A stretch of 64,000 nt of DNA. Source: an uncultured Flavobacteriales bacterium. GTDB taxonomy: Bacteria > Bacteroidota > Bacteroidia > Flavobacteriales_D > Crocinitomicaceae. The notes under the pieces are model-generated. The model did no database searches, was not told the origin of the DNA, and saw only the letters and a list, made by a program, of their open reading frames with translations. Of this stretch, positions 51,688 through 60,030 are shown in pieces. The stretch covers positions 310,001-374,000 of the forward strand of contig CAIZQH010000021.1 of NCBI GenBank assembly GCA_903935095.1. The letters are read 5' to 3'. A program made the translations under genes and the position numbers. Every line of letters begins with the position of its first letter. Position 1 is the first letter of the stretch.

Positions 51688-54510
51688 TTAGGACAATTCG
51701 AGTGCTAAATACTTGGCGGTATGCGATTTTCCTTGCGCTTTTTTTATCATTTGTTCAGGTGTGCCTGTAAACAAGATATCTCCACCTCGGAATCCTCCTT
51801 CTGGACCTAAATCTATAATGTGGTCAGCAATTTTGATGATGTCCATGTTGTGTTCGATGACTAACACAGTATTTCCTTCCTCCACTAATCGTTGCAAGAC
51901 ATCTAGCAACATGCGAATGTCCTCAAAATGTAATCCCGTTGACGGCTCATCTAAAATATAAATGGTTTTGCCTGTTGCTTTTTTCGCGAGTTCTGTCGCT
52001 AATTTTACGCGTTGTGCCTCTCCACCAGACAAGGTGGTAGATGACTGTCCGAGCTTGATATAACCTAGTCCAACGAGTTGCAAGGTGTGCAAAATACGGT
52101 AGATTTTTGGATGATTTTCAAAGAAGGGTACAGCTTCTTCGATGGTCATGTTCAAGACATCGGAAATGCTTTTCCCTTTGTACCTAACTTCCAATGTTTC
52201 TGGATTGTAGCGTTTTCCATTGCAGGTTTCACATTCGACATATACATCTGGCAAGAAGTTCATTTCGATTAACTTTAATCCCCCACCATTACAGGTCTCA
52301 CATTTCCCACCTGCCACGTTAAATGAAAATCTTCCAGCCTTGTATCCCCGAATCTGCGACTCTGGCAAGGCTGCAAAAAGACTACGGATTTCATCAAAGA
52401 CTTTTGTATACGTAACGGGATTTGATCTAGGTGTTCTTCCAATGGGACTTTGATCGATTTCAATGACTTTGTCCAAATGTTCTAATCCATCAATGGATTT
52501 ATAGCTCAGAGGTTTGCGAATATCTTGATGGAAATGATTCATCAAAAGTGGATAAAGTGTCTGATTGATTAAGGACGATTTTCCACTTCCTGAAACACCT
52601 GTGACACACGTAAAAGTTCCGAGTGGAATAGAGAAATTCACATTTTTCAGGTTGTGTCCGTTCGCTCCTTTCAGTATGAGCTGCTGTCCATTTCCTTTGC
52701 GCCGATTTTTCGGCACTTCAATTTTTCGCGATCCATTTAAGTATTGTGCCGTTAAGGAATTACTTGTTAGAACCGAGTTCAAATCTCCTGCACTGACAAT
52801 ATTCCCACCGAATGAACCCGCTCCAGGACCGATATCTACAATGAAATCTGCTGCTTCAATCATTTCTTTATCGTGCTCCACCACTAACACCGAATTTCCA
52901 ACATCGCGCAAGCGTTGCAAAGATTGGATTAGTTTGGAGTTGTCGCGTTGATGAAGTCCAATCGACGGTTCATCCAAGACATACAATACATTGATTAATT
53001 CTGTCCCAATTTGAGTCGCCAATCGAATGCGTTGTGCTTCTCCTCCCGATAAACTTTTCGAACTTCTGTGTAAGGTCAAATAATCTAAACCAACTTCTAA
53101 AATGAAGCGAATACGTGTGCGAATTTCCTTAAGGATTTCAGCACCAATTTGTTTTTGATCAGCGTTTAAGTGCAGTTCAATATCTTGAGCCCATCGATTT
53201 AATTGTTCAAAATCCATGAAAGCGATGTCCCCAATGGTTTGGTCATTCAATTTAAATTGTAATGCTTCTTGACGTATACGGGCGCCTTGACATTCAGCAC
53301 ACACTTTTTTATTCATGAATCCTTGCGCCCAACGTTGAATACTTGCTGAACTGTCTTCCGAATGCCTCGTCATGAAATTCGCAATTCCTTCGAATCGATC
53401 TTCATTGGATTTAGTATTCATTTCCATGTCCTCATTTCCATAAAGGAATAACTGAATGAGTTCTTCATCTAAATCGGAAATCGGGGTGTTGATGGAATAG
53501 CCTTGCTTGATGAGGATTGCTTCCATTTTCTCAAAGATCCACACACGTTTGTATTCTCCCAATGGAGCAAATCCTCCTTTGCGAATGGATAAACTTGGAT
53601 TTGGAATAATTTTATCAATGTCGATTTCACTCACTTCTCCAAGTCCTTTGCAACTTGGACAAGCGCCGTAAGGGGAGTTGAAGGAAAAGAGGCTAGGTTC
53701 TGGTTCCGGATAGCTAATGCCACTTGTTGGACACATCAAAGAACGACTGTAATGTTTGATTTTTTCTGATTCAAGGTCCATGACCATCATGGCGGATTCA
53801 CCCATTTTCATCGCAACCAAGACAGAATCATAAATGCGTTTGTCATCGACTTGTCCAATCAGCATGCGGTCAACAACTACCTCAATGTCATGAATTTTAT
53901 ATCGGTCCAATTTCATTCCCTTCACAATGTCCTTGATTTCACCATTGACACGCACCTTGGTATATCCATTGCGAAGAATTTGCTCGAAAAGTTCTCGATA
54001 ATGTCCTTTTCTCCCTTTGATTTTGGGAGCCAAAAAGGCCACTTTTCTCCCCTTAAAATCTTGGGTTAGGCGTTCACAGATGGCTTCGTCAGAATATTTT
54101 ACCATCGGTTCATTCGTTACATACGAATAAGCCGTTCCAATTCGGGCAAATAAAAGCCGGAAGAAATCATATAGTTCGGTAATGGTGCCAACGGTTGATC
54201 TAGGTGAACGAGAAACCGTCTTTTGTTCGATGGAAATAACTGGACTCAGGCCATCTATTTTATCGACATCCGGACGTTCGAGTCCGCCGATGAACTGTTT
54301 CACATAACTTGAAAACGTATCGATGTATCGACGTTGTCCTTCAGCAAATATCGTATCAAAAGCCAAACTCGACTTTCCGCTCCCGCTTAGTCCAGTAAAA
54401 ACAATGAGTTTGTTTCTTGGGATTTGAAGATTAATGTCCTTCAAATTGTGTTCGCGAGCGCCATAGATATCGATGGTTTCTTGCGTACCTTGGTTGGAGC
54501 TTTTGGACAT
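51688..54510 (-). CDS. uvrA: excinuclease ABC subunit A
   Basis: The 940-residue DNA-damage sensor has two ABC ATPase modules. Walker A motifs are GLSGSGKSSLAFD (~32) and GVSGSGKSSLINQTL (~640), with signatures LSGGEAQRIRLA and LSGGEAQRVKLA. Zinc sites include CPSCKGLGE and the C-terminal CETCNGGG/CETCNGKRY pair. The first Cys pair reads CPTSG, with one cysteine replaced, as I recall from other Bacteroidota UvrA proteins. ATG 54510 is used; the longer frame to 54594 lies inside rfbC. UvrB and UvrC are not in the window. Confidence 0.97.
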   Translation of the reverse strand: MSKSSNQGTQETIDIYGAREHNLKDINLQIPRNKLIVFTGLSGSGKSSLAFDTIFAEGQRRYIDTFSSYVKQFIGGLERPDVDKIDGLSPVISIEQKTVSRSPRSTVGTITELYDFFRLLFARIGTAYSYVTNEPMVKYSDEAICERLTQDFKGRKVAFLAPKIKGRKGHYRELFEQILRNGYTKVRVNGEIKDIVKGMKLDRYKIHDIEVVVDRMLIGQVDDKRIYDSVLVAMKMGESAMMVMDLESEKIKHYSRSLMCPTSGISYPEPEPSLFSFNSPYGACPSCKGLGEVSEIDIDKIIPNPSLSIRKGGFAPLGEYKRVWIFEKMEAILIKQGYSINTPISDLDEELIQLFLYGNEDMEMNTKSNEDRFEGIANFMTRHSEDSSASIQRWAQGFMNKKVCAECQGARIRQEALQFKLNDQTIGDIAFMDFEQLNRWAQDIELHLNADQKQIGAEILKEIRTRIRFILEVGLDYLTLHRSSKSLSGGEAQRIRLATQIGTELINVLYVLDEPSIGLHQRDNSKLIQSLQRLRDVGNSVLVVEHDKEMIEAADFIVDIGPGAGSFGGNIVSAGDLNSVLTSNSLTAQYLNGSRKIEVPKNRRKGNGQQLILKGANGHNLKNVNFSIPLGTFTCVTGVSGSGKSSLINQTLYPLLMNHFHQDIRKPLSYKSIDGLEHLDKVIEIDQSPIGRTPRSNPVTYTKVFDEIRSLFAALPESQIRGYKAGRFSFNVAGGKCETCNGGGLKLIEMNFLPDVYVECETCNGKRYNPETLEVRYKGKSISDVLNMTIEEAVPFFENHPKIYRILHTLQLVGLGYIKLGQSSTTLSGGEAQRVKLATELAKKATGKTIYILDEPSTGLHFEDIRMLLDVLQRLVEEGNTVLVIEHNMDIIKIADHIIDLGPEGGFRGGDILFTGTPEQMIKKAQGKSHTAKYLALELS

Positions 54511-54515
54511 GGAGT

Positions 54516-55058
54516 TTAGAATGGACTGATAAAATCTTTGAACAAGGTTCCCTCTTGGTCTTTCGGTGAAATAAGCGGTTGATCGATTTCCCAATCAATT
54601 CCTAAGTCAAGGTCGTTCCACAAAACACATCCTTCATGTTCTTTGCTGTAGCTATTGGTGCACTTGTAGGAAAAAATGGTATCGTCCTCCAAGCTGACGA
54701 ATCCATGAGCAAATCCAGGTGGAATCCATAGTTGATTGCGCTCAGTTGAATTGAGGATGATTTTGAAATGTTTTCCATAACTTGGAGCGTTCTTTCTGAT
54801 ATCCACTGCAACATCCAACACACTACCTGTGATTACCTGAACGAGTTTTCCTTGATCGAATGGAGGGGCTTGAAAATGCAAGCCACGGAGCACTCCTTTT
54901 TTTGATTTCGAAAGGTTGTCTTGAACGAAGTCTAAGTCAGGAATGATGGAAGCGTATTTTGCTTGATTAAAGGATTCAAGAAAAAAGCCCCGGTCATCAC
55001 CAAATACAGCGGGATAAATGGAAATGAGTCCTTCTGGAAATTCGTGTATTGTTTTCAC
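54516..55058 (-). CDS. rfbC: dTDP-4-dehydrorhamnose 3,5-epimerase
   Basis: The 180-residue cupin enzyme epimerises the dTDP-4-keto-6-deoxy sugar in rhamnose synthesis. It shows DDRGFFLESFN (~22), QDNLSKSKKGVLRGLHFQ with the catalytic His (~48-62), VAVDIRKNAPSYGKH, and WIPPGFAHGFVSLED (~110-124). The start codon is GTG. The other rhamnose genes (rfbA, B, D) are not next to it, so the locus is dispersed or the gene serves another deoxysugar. uvrA begins 5 bases downstream. Confidence 0.95.
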   Translation of the reverse strand: MKTIHEFPEGLISIYPAVFGDDRGFFLESFNQAKYASIIPDLDFVQDNLSKSKKGVLRGLHFQAPPFDQGKLVQVITGSVLDVAVDIRKNAPSYGKHFKIILNSTERNQLWIPPGFAHGFVSLEDDTIFSYKCTNSYSKEHEGCVLWNDLDLGIDWEIDQPLISPKDQEGTLFKDFISPF

Positions 55059-55124
55059 TTTTTATTCGTTTTTTTTGAATACCCGCAATATTACAAGTTT
55101 TTCACGATATCCACGTAATGGCAA

Positions 55125-55132
55125 TATTTTTG
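55125..55132 (+). promoter_or_regulatory. candidate -7 box of dacB-like gene
   Basis: The sequence TATTTTTG is an exact TAnnTTTG match, 32 bases before the ATG at 55165, in the divergent gap with rfbC. Confidence 0.4.
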
Positions 55133-55164
55133 CATCTTTGTTTTCTTAACTTTTTAACATCTTT

Positions 55165-56610
55165 ATGCGCTTTTTGTTCTGCTTGTTTCTTGTTCAAATT
55201 TCTTGGTCTCAATTGACCGTTCAACAAAGTGTGAATGCGTTTGTGCAAGATGCAGTGAACAAGCATGCAAAAATTTCATTTGAAGCGATTGATATGGAAA
55301 GCGGTGAAGTGATTTCTGCTTATCATGAAAATCAAGCTATTCCTGGCGCTTCGACAACTAAATTATTCTCCACAGCATCGGCATTTGAATTATTGGGAGA
55401 AAACTACCGGATGAAAACCACTATTTATTGCGACGGATTTATAGATATAGACAGTGTCCTGCATGGAAATATATGGATTCGTGGAGGAGGAGATGTAAGT
55501 CTTGGTAGTAAGTTTTTTTCATTTGAGAACCAAGAATTACAGTTTTTAGTTGCCTGGACAGATTCATTAAAGGCAAAAGGAATAAAGTTTATCGAAGGAG
55601 CCGTTATTGCAGATGCGTCTGATTTTGGTTACGAAGGAACGCCAGAAACATGGCATTCAGGGGATGTGGGTAATTACTACGGAGCATTAGCAGGTGGAAT
55701 TAATTTTTACGACAATACCGTAAAATTGAAATTTAACACAGGAAATAATGGGACGAAGGCTCACTTTGTAGGAATGTTTCCTGAGGTACCTGGATTTCAT
55801 TTGGATAATCAGGTACTTGCAGCAAATGTGAGTAGTGATGAAACAATTGTTTATGGTGATGCCTTTGAATTGAATCGAAGCATCAAAGGAACCTTGCCGA
55901 GTCATGCGACAAATTTCATTGTCAAAGGAAGTATGCCAGATCCTGAAAACCAATTGGCTATTGAATGGGTAAAAGTACTATTACTCCACGGTATTCAAGT
56001 GGAAGATGGTGCGAAAGGTTATCGCTTGCATCAAAAGGAGCTTCATGCTAATTCCTATGACAACAAAATACGTTTATTTCAAGTCGAAGGTGAAACGGTA
56101 AAAAACATTGCCAATTGGACAAATTTAAAGAGCGTGAATGTCTTTGCTGATGGCCTTGTCAATGCGCTTGCTTACCAGAAAACAGGAAAAGGCAATTTGA
56201 CGACTGGTTTGAGAGTCATTCACGAGTTTTGGAAGGATAAAATAAACCTTGATGGATTTCTTATTCACGATGGTTGTGGCTTATCACGTTCAAATTTGAT
56301 TTCCGCTAATCATTTTTGTTCATTATTGCGATATATGTCCGGCTCCTCACATTTTGAAGCGTTTAAAGGAACCTTGCCAATTGCAGGTAAAACAGGGACT
56401 GCTAAATCGTTGTGCAAAGGTGAGGTAGGGGAAGGAAGAGTTTTTGCAAAAAGTGGATCGATGCAAGGTGTTAAATCTTATGCTGGTTACATTGATTCAA
56501 GTACGGGAAAGAAAATAGCTTTTGCTATTACAGTTAATGATTTTTCGTGTTCGGGAAATCAATTAACGGTTCGAATGGAAAAGATTTTTAATGCGTTGGC
56601 GCAGTATTAG
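55165..56610 (+). CDS. dacB: D-alanyl-D-alanine carboxypeptidase/endopeptidase (PBP4, S13 family)
   Basis: The 481-residue exported enzyme trims or cleaves peptidoglycan cross-links. After a signal peptide (LFCLFLVQISWSQ) come the three penicillin-binding motifs: the active serine in GASTTKLFSTAS (~63), CGLSRSNLISANHF (~372), and IAGKTGTAKS (~408). The inserted domains of S13 enzymes lie between the first and second motifs. The stop overlaps the convergent ddl stop by four bases, pairing two D-Ala-D-Ala genes tail to tail. Confidence 0.93.
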   Translation: MRFLFCLFLVQISWSQLTVQQSVNAFVQDAVNKHAKISFEAIDMESGEVISAYHENQAIPGASTTKLFSTASAFELLGENYRMKTTIYCDGFIDIDSVLHGNIWIRGGGDVSLGSKFFSFENQELQFLVAWTDSLKAKGIKFIEGAVIADASDFGYEGTPETWHSGDVGNYYGALAGGINFYDNTVKLKFNTGNNGTKAHFVGMFPEVPGFHLDNQVLAANVSSDETIVYGDAFELNRSIKGTLPSHATNFIVKGSMPDPENQLAIEWVKVLLLHGIQVEDGAKGYRLHQKELHANSYDNKIRLFQVEGETVKNIANWTNLKSVNVFADGLVNALAYQKTGKGNLTTGLRVIHEFWKDKINLDGFLIHDGCGLSRSNLISANHFCSLLRYMSGSSHFEAFKGTLPIAGKTGTAKSLCKGEVGEGRVFAKSGSMQGVKSYAGYIDSSTGKKIAFAITVNDFSCSGNQLTVRMEKIFNALAQY

Positions 56611-57575
56611 TCTTTCAGTTCAAATTCAACAATCGACTCCCAAAAGGATGAAAGGCTGATTCCTTCGCAAGCAAGCATTTGCGGAACAATACTAGCCGAA
56701 GAGAAACCAGGAGTTGTGTTTACTTCAATGACATAAGGTTCATCGCCTACAATCATAAAGTCAATGCGTGAAATCGAACGCAATTGAAGCAATTGATAGA
56801 TTTTTTTTGCGCGATCTTGTACTTTAATTACGAGGTCCGTTGATATGCGAGCTGGAGTAATTTCTTGAGATTTACCGTTGTATTTTGCATCGTAGTCGAA
56901 AAACTCGTTCTCCGAAGCAATTTCAGTCAATGGCAATGCATGAATTCCATCTTTCGTTTGATATACCCCACAAGTCACCTCTGTCCCGTCCAAAAATGAC
57001 TCCAACACAACTGTTTTTCCTTCTTGAAAAGCGCTTTTTAACGCAGGGGCTAAATCGGAAGCATCTTTGACCTTCGAAATTCCATAACTTGAACCAGAAT
57101 CGGACGGTTTAACAAAAAGTGGTAATCCCAATGCATCGAAGATTTCTTTGTGCGTCTTTTCCTTGATGTTCGTTAAAAAAATGGAATTGGCCACAGGTAT
57201 ATCGAATGCGCGCAAGAATTGATTGCAATACCATTTGTCAAAGGACAAGGAAGAGGCTAGGGGTCCGGAGTTGATATACGGAATGTTATGTAAATCCAAA
57301 AATGCTTGAATCTTTCCGTTTTCTCCTGGATTTCCGTGAATATAAACAAGTCCAGCATCGATTTGATGAAACTTTCCCATATGAGTAAAACCACATGTGG
57401 ATAAATCAAAAGGAATTTTTTCGCCTTGAAATTCGACCAGCCATTGTTTCGTGGAAACGATGATTTTTACGACCTCATAATTTTTAGGGAAGTTTGCTTC
57501 GATGGTACTAGCGCTCAACATGGAAATTGCATATTCCGAAGAAAATCCACCACAAAATAAGCCGATTCGTTTCAT
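56607..57575 (-). CDS. ddl: D-alanine--D-alanine ligase
   Basis: The 322-residue ATP-grasp ligase makes the D-Ala-D-Ala end of the peptidoglycan stem peptide. It shows GLFCGGFSSEYAISMLSA (~4-21), HGNPGENGKIQAFLDL (~80), PSDSGSSYGISKV (~157) and IDFMIVGDEPYVIEVNTTPGF (~270-292). Length is typical. The minus strand reads TACCTTCG 17 bases before the ATG, a near-consensus -7 box. It is convergent with dacB and divergent from the PlsC-type gene. Confidence 0.95.
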   Translation of the reverse strand: MKRIGLFCGGFSSEYAISMLSASTIEANFPKNYEVVKIIVSTKQWLVEFQGEKIPFDLSTCGFTHMGKFHQIDAGLVYIHGNPGENGKIQAFLDLHNIPYINSGPLASSLSFDKWYCNQFLRAFDIPVANSIFLTNIKEKTHKEIFDALGLPLFVKPSDSGSSYGISKVKDASDLAPALKSAFQEGKTVVLESFLDGTEVTCGVYQTKDGIHALPLTEIASENEFFDYDAKYNGKSQEITPARISTDLVIKVQDRAKKIYQLLQLRSISRIDFMIVGDEPYVIEVNTTPGFSSASIVPQMLACEGISLSSFWESIVEFELKD

Positions 57576-57681
57576 TTGATTTGTTTTATCAACGAAGGTA
57601 AGATTTACTTAATCATGTAAATTCAAATCATTAAAAAAGTTATTCTACCTAGGATTGTTAAAACAGAATTTTGAAAATTCG

Positions 57682-57689
57682 TAACTTCG
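57682..57689 (+). promoter_or_regulatory. candidate -7 box of PlsC-type gene
   Basis: The sequence TAACTTCG is a 7 of 8 match to TAnnTTTG and ends 6 bases before the ATG at 57696. It matches the ribD box exactly. Confidence 0.4.
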
Positions 57690-57695
57690 CGGACT

Positions 57696-59018
57696 ATGCG
57701 TTTCTTATACTTCGTTTTTAACATATTTCTGGGTTATTCACTTCGTCTGTATTTTCGTAAAATACGTTTAGTGAATGCAACGAAAAACCGATTTAGCAGT
57801 ACTATTTTCGTGAGTAATCACCCTTCGGCATTTATGGACCCGCTAATTGTTTCTGTATTAAGAAAACCCATTATTTTCTTTATGACCAGATCTGATGTCT
57901 TTACGAAATGGACAAAACCTTTTTTGGGTAGTGCGCACATGATTCCCATTTACCGTCAACATGATGGTGGTAATGCAACGGAAAAAAACATAGCTTCCTT
58001 TCGAAAAGCCACGGAAATATTGGAAAGCAGGAGAGGCCTGTTGATTTTTGGTGAAGGAATGACGAATGACGTTTTTGAAAGACGCATGAAGCCATTGAAA
58101 AAAGGAGCTTTACGCATTGGATTCACTGCCTTGGAAGAAGGGAATTGGAAAAAAGAAATTCGTTTGGTCGCGGTCGGATGTAATTATTCAGATCCAAATG
58201 TGATGAGGAGCGATTTATTGATAGCCGAATCCAATCCAATCATTTTAAACGAATACAAGGATCAGTACCTGGAAAACCCAACGAGAACGATTAACGAATT
58301 AAATCGAAAATTGGAATCTGCCCTTATGGGAGTAATTACACACATTAAATTAGAGACCGATTTTGAGTTTCATGAGCAGATAATGATGTTGACTCGAAAG
58401 GGAATGAATCCGTATTGTTTTGACGATCAAATTTCCTTGGAAAAAAGATGGAAATACTCCAAAGAACTTGCGCAATTTTTGAATCAATATGATGGGGAGT
58501 ACCCATCAGCATTAAGTGAATTGAGAATGGACATCGCTCGTTATTTTCAACGATTGAAAGTGAATCATATCACGGAGAAAGCACTCTATGAAACACATGA
58601 ACGAAACTTAATATTCATTTTGATGAAAATCGTGCTTTTATTGCCTTTTGCATTTCTAGGAATGATTCACGCATTTTTACCCACATTCTTTGTGAAAAGG
58701 TTTGTGGAGAAAACATTTAAACGGAAAGTATTTTGGAATTCGACGAAAATGGTCATAACCATGTTGGCAATGCAACTGTTGAATTTACCGATCTTGTTTA
58801 TTCTTCCCGATTTAATGGGACTTGATTTTTGGATTATTTTCTTGTATTATTTATCCATCGGACTTTTAGGGTTATCATGGTATCAGTGTCGTAGAATGAT
58901 TCAGCAACTCAATTCATTAAAGCGTTCATCTAGGTCTCAGGTATTTGCTGAGATGTGGACTGAACGACAGTCCTTGCTGAAAAGAATCCAGGAACAAATA
59001 CACGTGAACATTTCTTAA
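57696..59018 (+). CDS. PlsC-type lysophospholipid/glycerophosphate acyltransferase with C-terminal membrane domain
   Basis: The 440-residue protein has an N-terminal PlsC domain (~30-235). The first catalytic motif is SNHPSAFMDPL: His42 and Asp48 are separated by five residues, not the usual four. Motif III is FGEGMT, followed by KGALRIGF. The C-terminal 150 residues contain two pairs of membrane helices (~305-335 and ~350-395). A role in phospholipid or ornithine-lipid acylation is likely; the acyl acceptor is unknown. lipA follows after 21 bases. Confidence 0.85.
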   Translation: MRFLYFVFNIFLGYSLRLYFRKIRLVNATKNRFSSTIFVSNHPSAFMDPLIVSVLRKPIIFFMTRSDVFTKWTKPFLGSAHMIPIYRQHDGGNATEKNIASFRKATEILESRRGLLIFGEGMTNDVFERRMKPLKKGALRIGFTALEEGNWKKEIRLVAVGCNYSDPNVMRSDLLIAESNPIILNEYKDQYLENPTRTINELNRKLESALMGVITHIKLETDFEFHEQIMMLTRKGMNPYCFDDQISLEKRWKYSKELAQFLNQYDGEYPSALSELRMDIARYFQRLKVNHITEKALYETHERNLIFILMKIVLLLPFAFLGMIHAFLPTFFVKRFVEKTFKRKVFWNSTKMVITMLAMQLLNLPILFILPDLMGLDFWIIFLYYLSIGLLGLSWYQCRRMIQQLNSLKRSSRSQVFAEMWTERQSLLKRIQEQIHVNIS

Positions 59019-59039
59019 TTCAACTTGTTTAATACACAA

Positions 59040-59921
59040 ATGGAAAATCATAACGATCCAGTAAATATCCGAATAAAAAAACCAAAATGGCTACGTGTAA
59101 AATTACCGACAGGAGAGAACTACCGAACTGTTCGTGGTTTAGTCGATCAACATAAATTACACACCATTTGTGAGAGTGGTAGTTGTCCAAATATGGGGGA
59201 ATGTTGGGGAGAAGGAACAGCAACGTTTATGATCCTCGGAAATATTTGCACCCGTTCATGTGGATTCTGTGCAGTTCAAACGGGCAAACCGGAAGAAGTA
59301 GATGAGTTTGAGCCAGGAAGAGTCGCGAACAGCGTCAAAATTATGGGAGTTAAACATGCCGTTGTAACCTCTGTTGACCGCGATGATTTAAAAGATGGAG
59401 GTGCTGAAATCTGGGCGCAGACAGTTCGTGCAATTAGAAAGCAATCCCCGGGTACAACATTAGAAACCTTGATACCCGATTTCGCTGGAAAATGGGAAAA
59501 CTTACAAGTGTTGATTGATGTGGCACCAGAAATTATTTCTCATAATTTAGAAACCGTACGTCGCTTAACAAAACAAGTGCGTATTCAGGCCAAATATGAC
59601 CGAAGTTTGGAAGTGCTTTTTCGCTTAAAAAAAGGAGGGATGCGAACGAAGTCAGGAGTCATGCTTGGACTTGGAGAAACAGAGGATGAGGTAATCGAAA
59701 CGATGGAAGATTTAAGGTCTGTCGGGGTTGATGTGCTGACACTAGGTCAATACTTGCAGCCAACACCAAAACATTTGCCAGTAGAGGAATTTATTGAACC
59801 TATGCAATTTGAAAAATACCGCATCTTAGGATTAGAAATGGGTTTCCGTTTTGTGGAAAGCGGTCCTTTGGTACGCTCCTCTTATCATGCGGAAAAACAT
59901 TTGTTTGATTTGGTCAGTTAA
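59040..59921 (+). CDS. lipA: lipoyl synthase
   Basis: The 293-residue radical SAM enzyme inserts two sulfurs into octanoyl-protein to make lipoyl cofactors. Both clusters are visible: the auxiliary [21 protein letters not shown] region and the radical [17 protein letters not shown]. The C-terminal motif around RSSYHAEK supplies the serine ligand of the auxiliary cluster. ATG 59040 is the natural start; an in-frame TTG 15 bases earlier is unlikely. lipB is not in the window. Confidence 0.97.
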   Translation: MENHNDPVNIRIKKPKWLRVKLPTGENYRTVRGLVDQHKLHTICESGSCPNMGECWGEGTATFMILGNICTRSCGFCAVQTGKPEEVDEFEPGRVANSVKIMGVKHAVVTSVDRDDLKDGGAEIWAQTVRAIRKQSPGTTLETLIPDFAGKWENLQVLIDVAPEIISHNLETVRRLTKQVRIQAKYDRSLEVLFRLKKGGMRTKSGVMLGLGETEDEVIETMEDLRSVGVDVLTLGQYLQPTPKHLPVEEFIEPMQFEKYRILGLEMGFRFVESGPLVRSSYHAEKHLFDLVS

Positions 59922-59959
59922 ATTTTAGTTGGAAATGAAGTTTATATTTTTTTTGAAGT

Positions 59960-59967
59960 TAAATTTG
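59960..59967 (+). promoter_or_regulatory. candidate -7 box of the large T9SS Asp-box gene
   Basis: The sequence TAAATTTG is an exact TAnnTTTG match, 63 bases before the ATG at 60031. A second, weaker box (TTATTTTGG) lies nearer the gene. No clear -33 TTG was found. Confidence 0.35.
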
Positions 59968-60030
59968 TATTAATTTTAAGGAATATTGCTTATTTTGGCA
60001 GTCATATTTTTTACAGTAATTTATTAGTCT

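Noticed and set aside
51688-54510. UvrA with an incomplete first zinc Cys pair (CPTSG), as a sign of loss of function
   Set aside because: Walker, signature and the other cysteine motifs are intact, and I recall similar CPT-x-G sequences in other Bacteroidota UvrA proteins.
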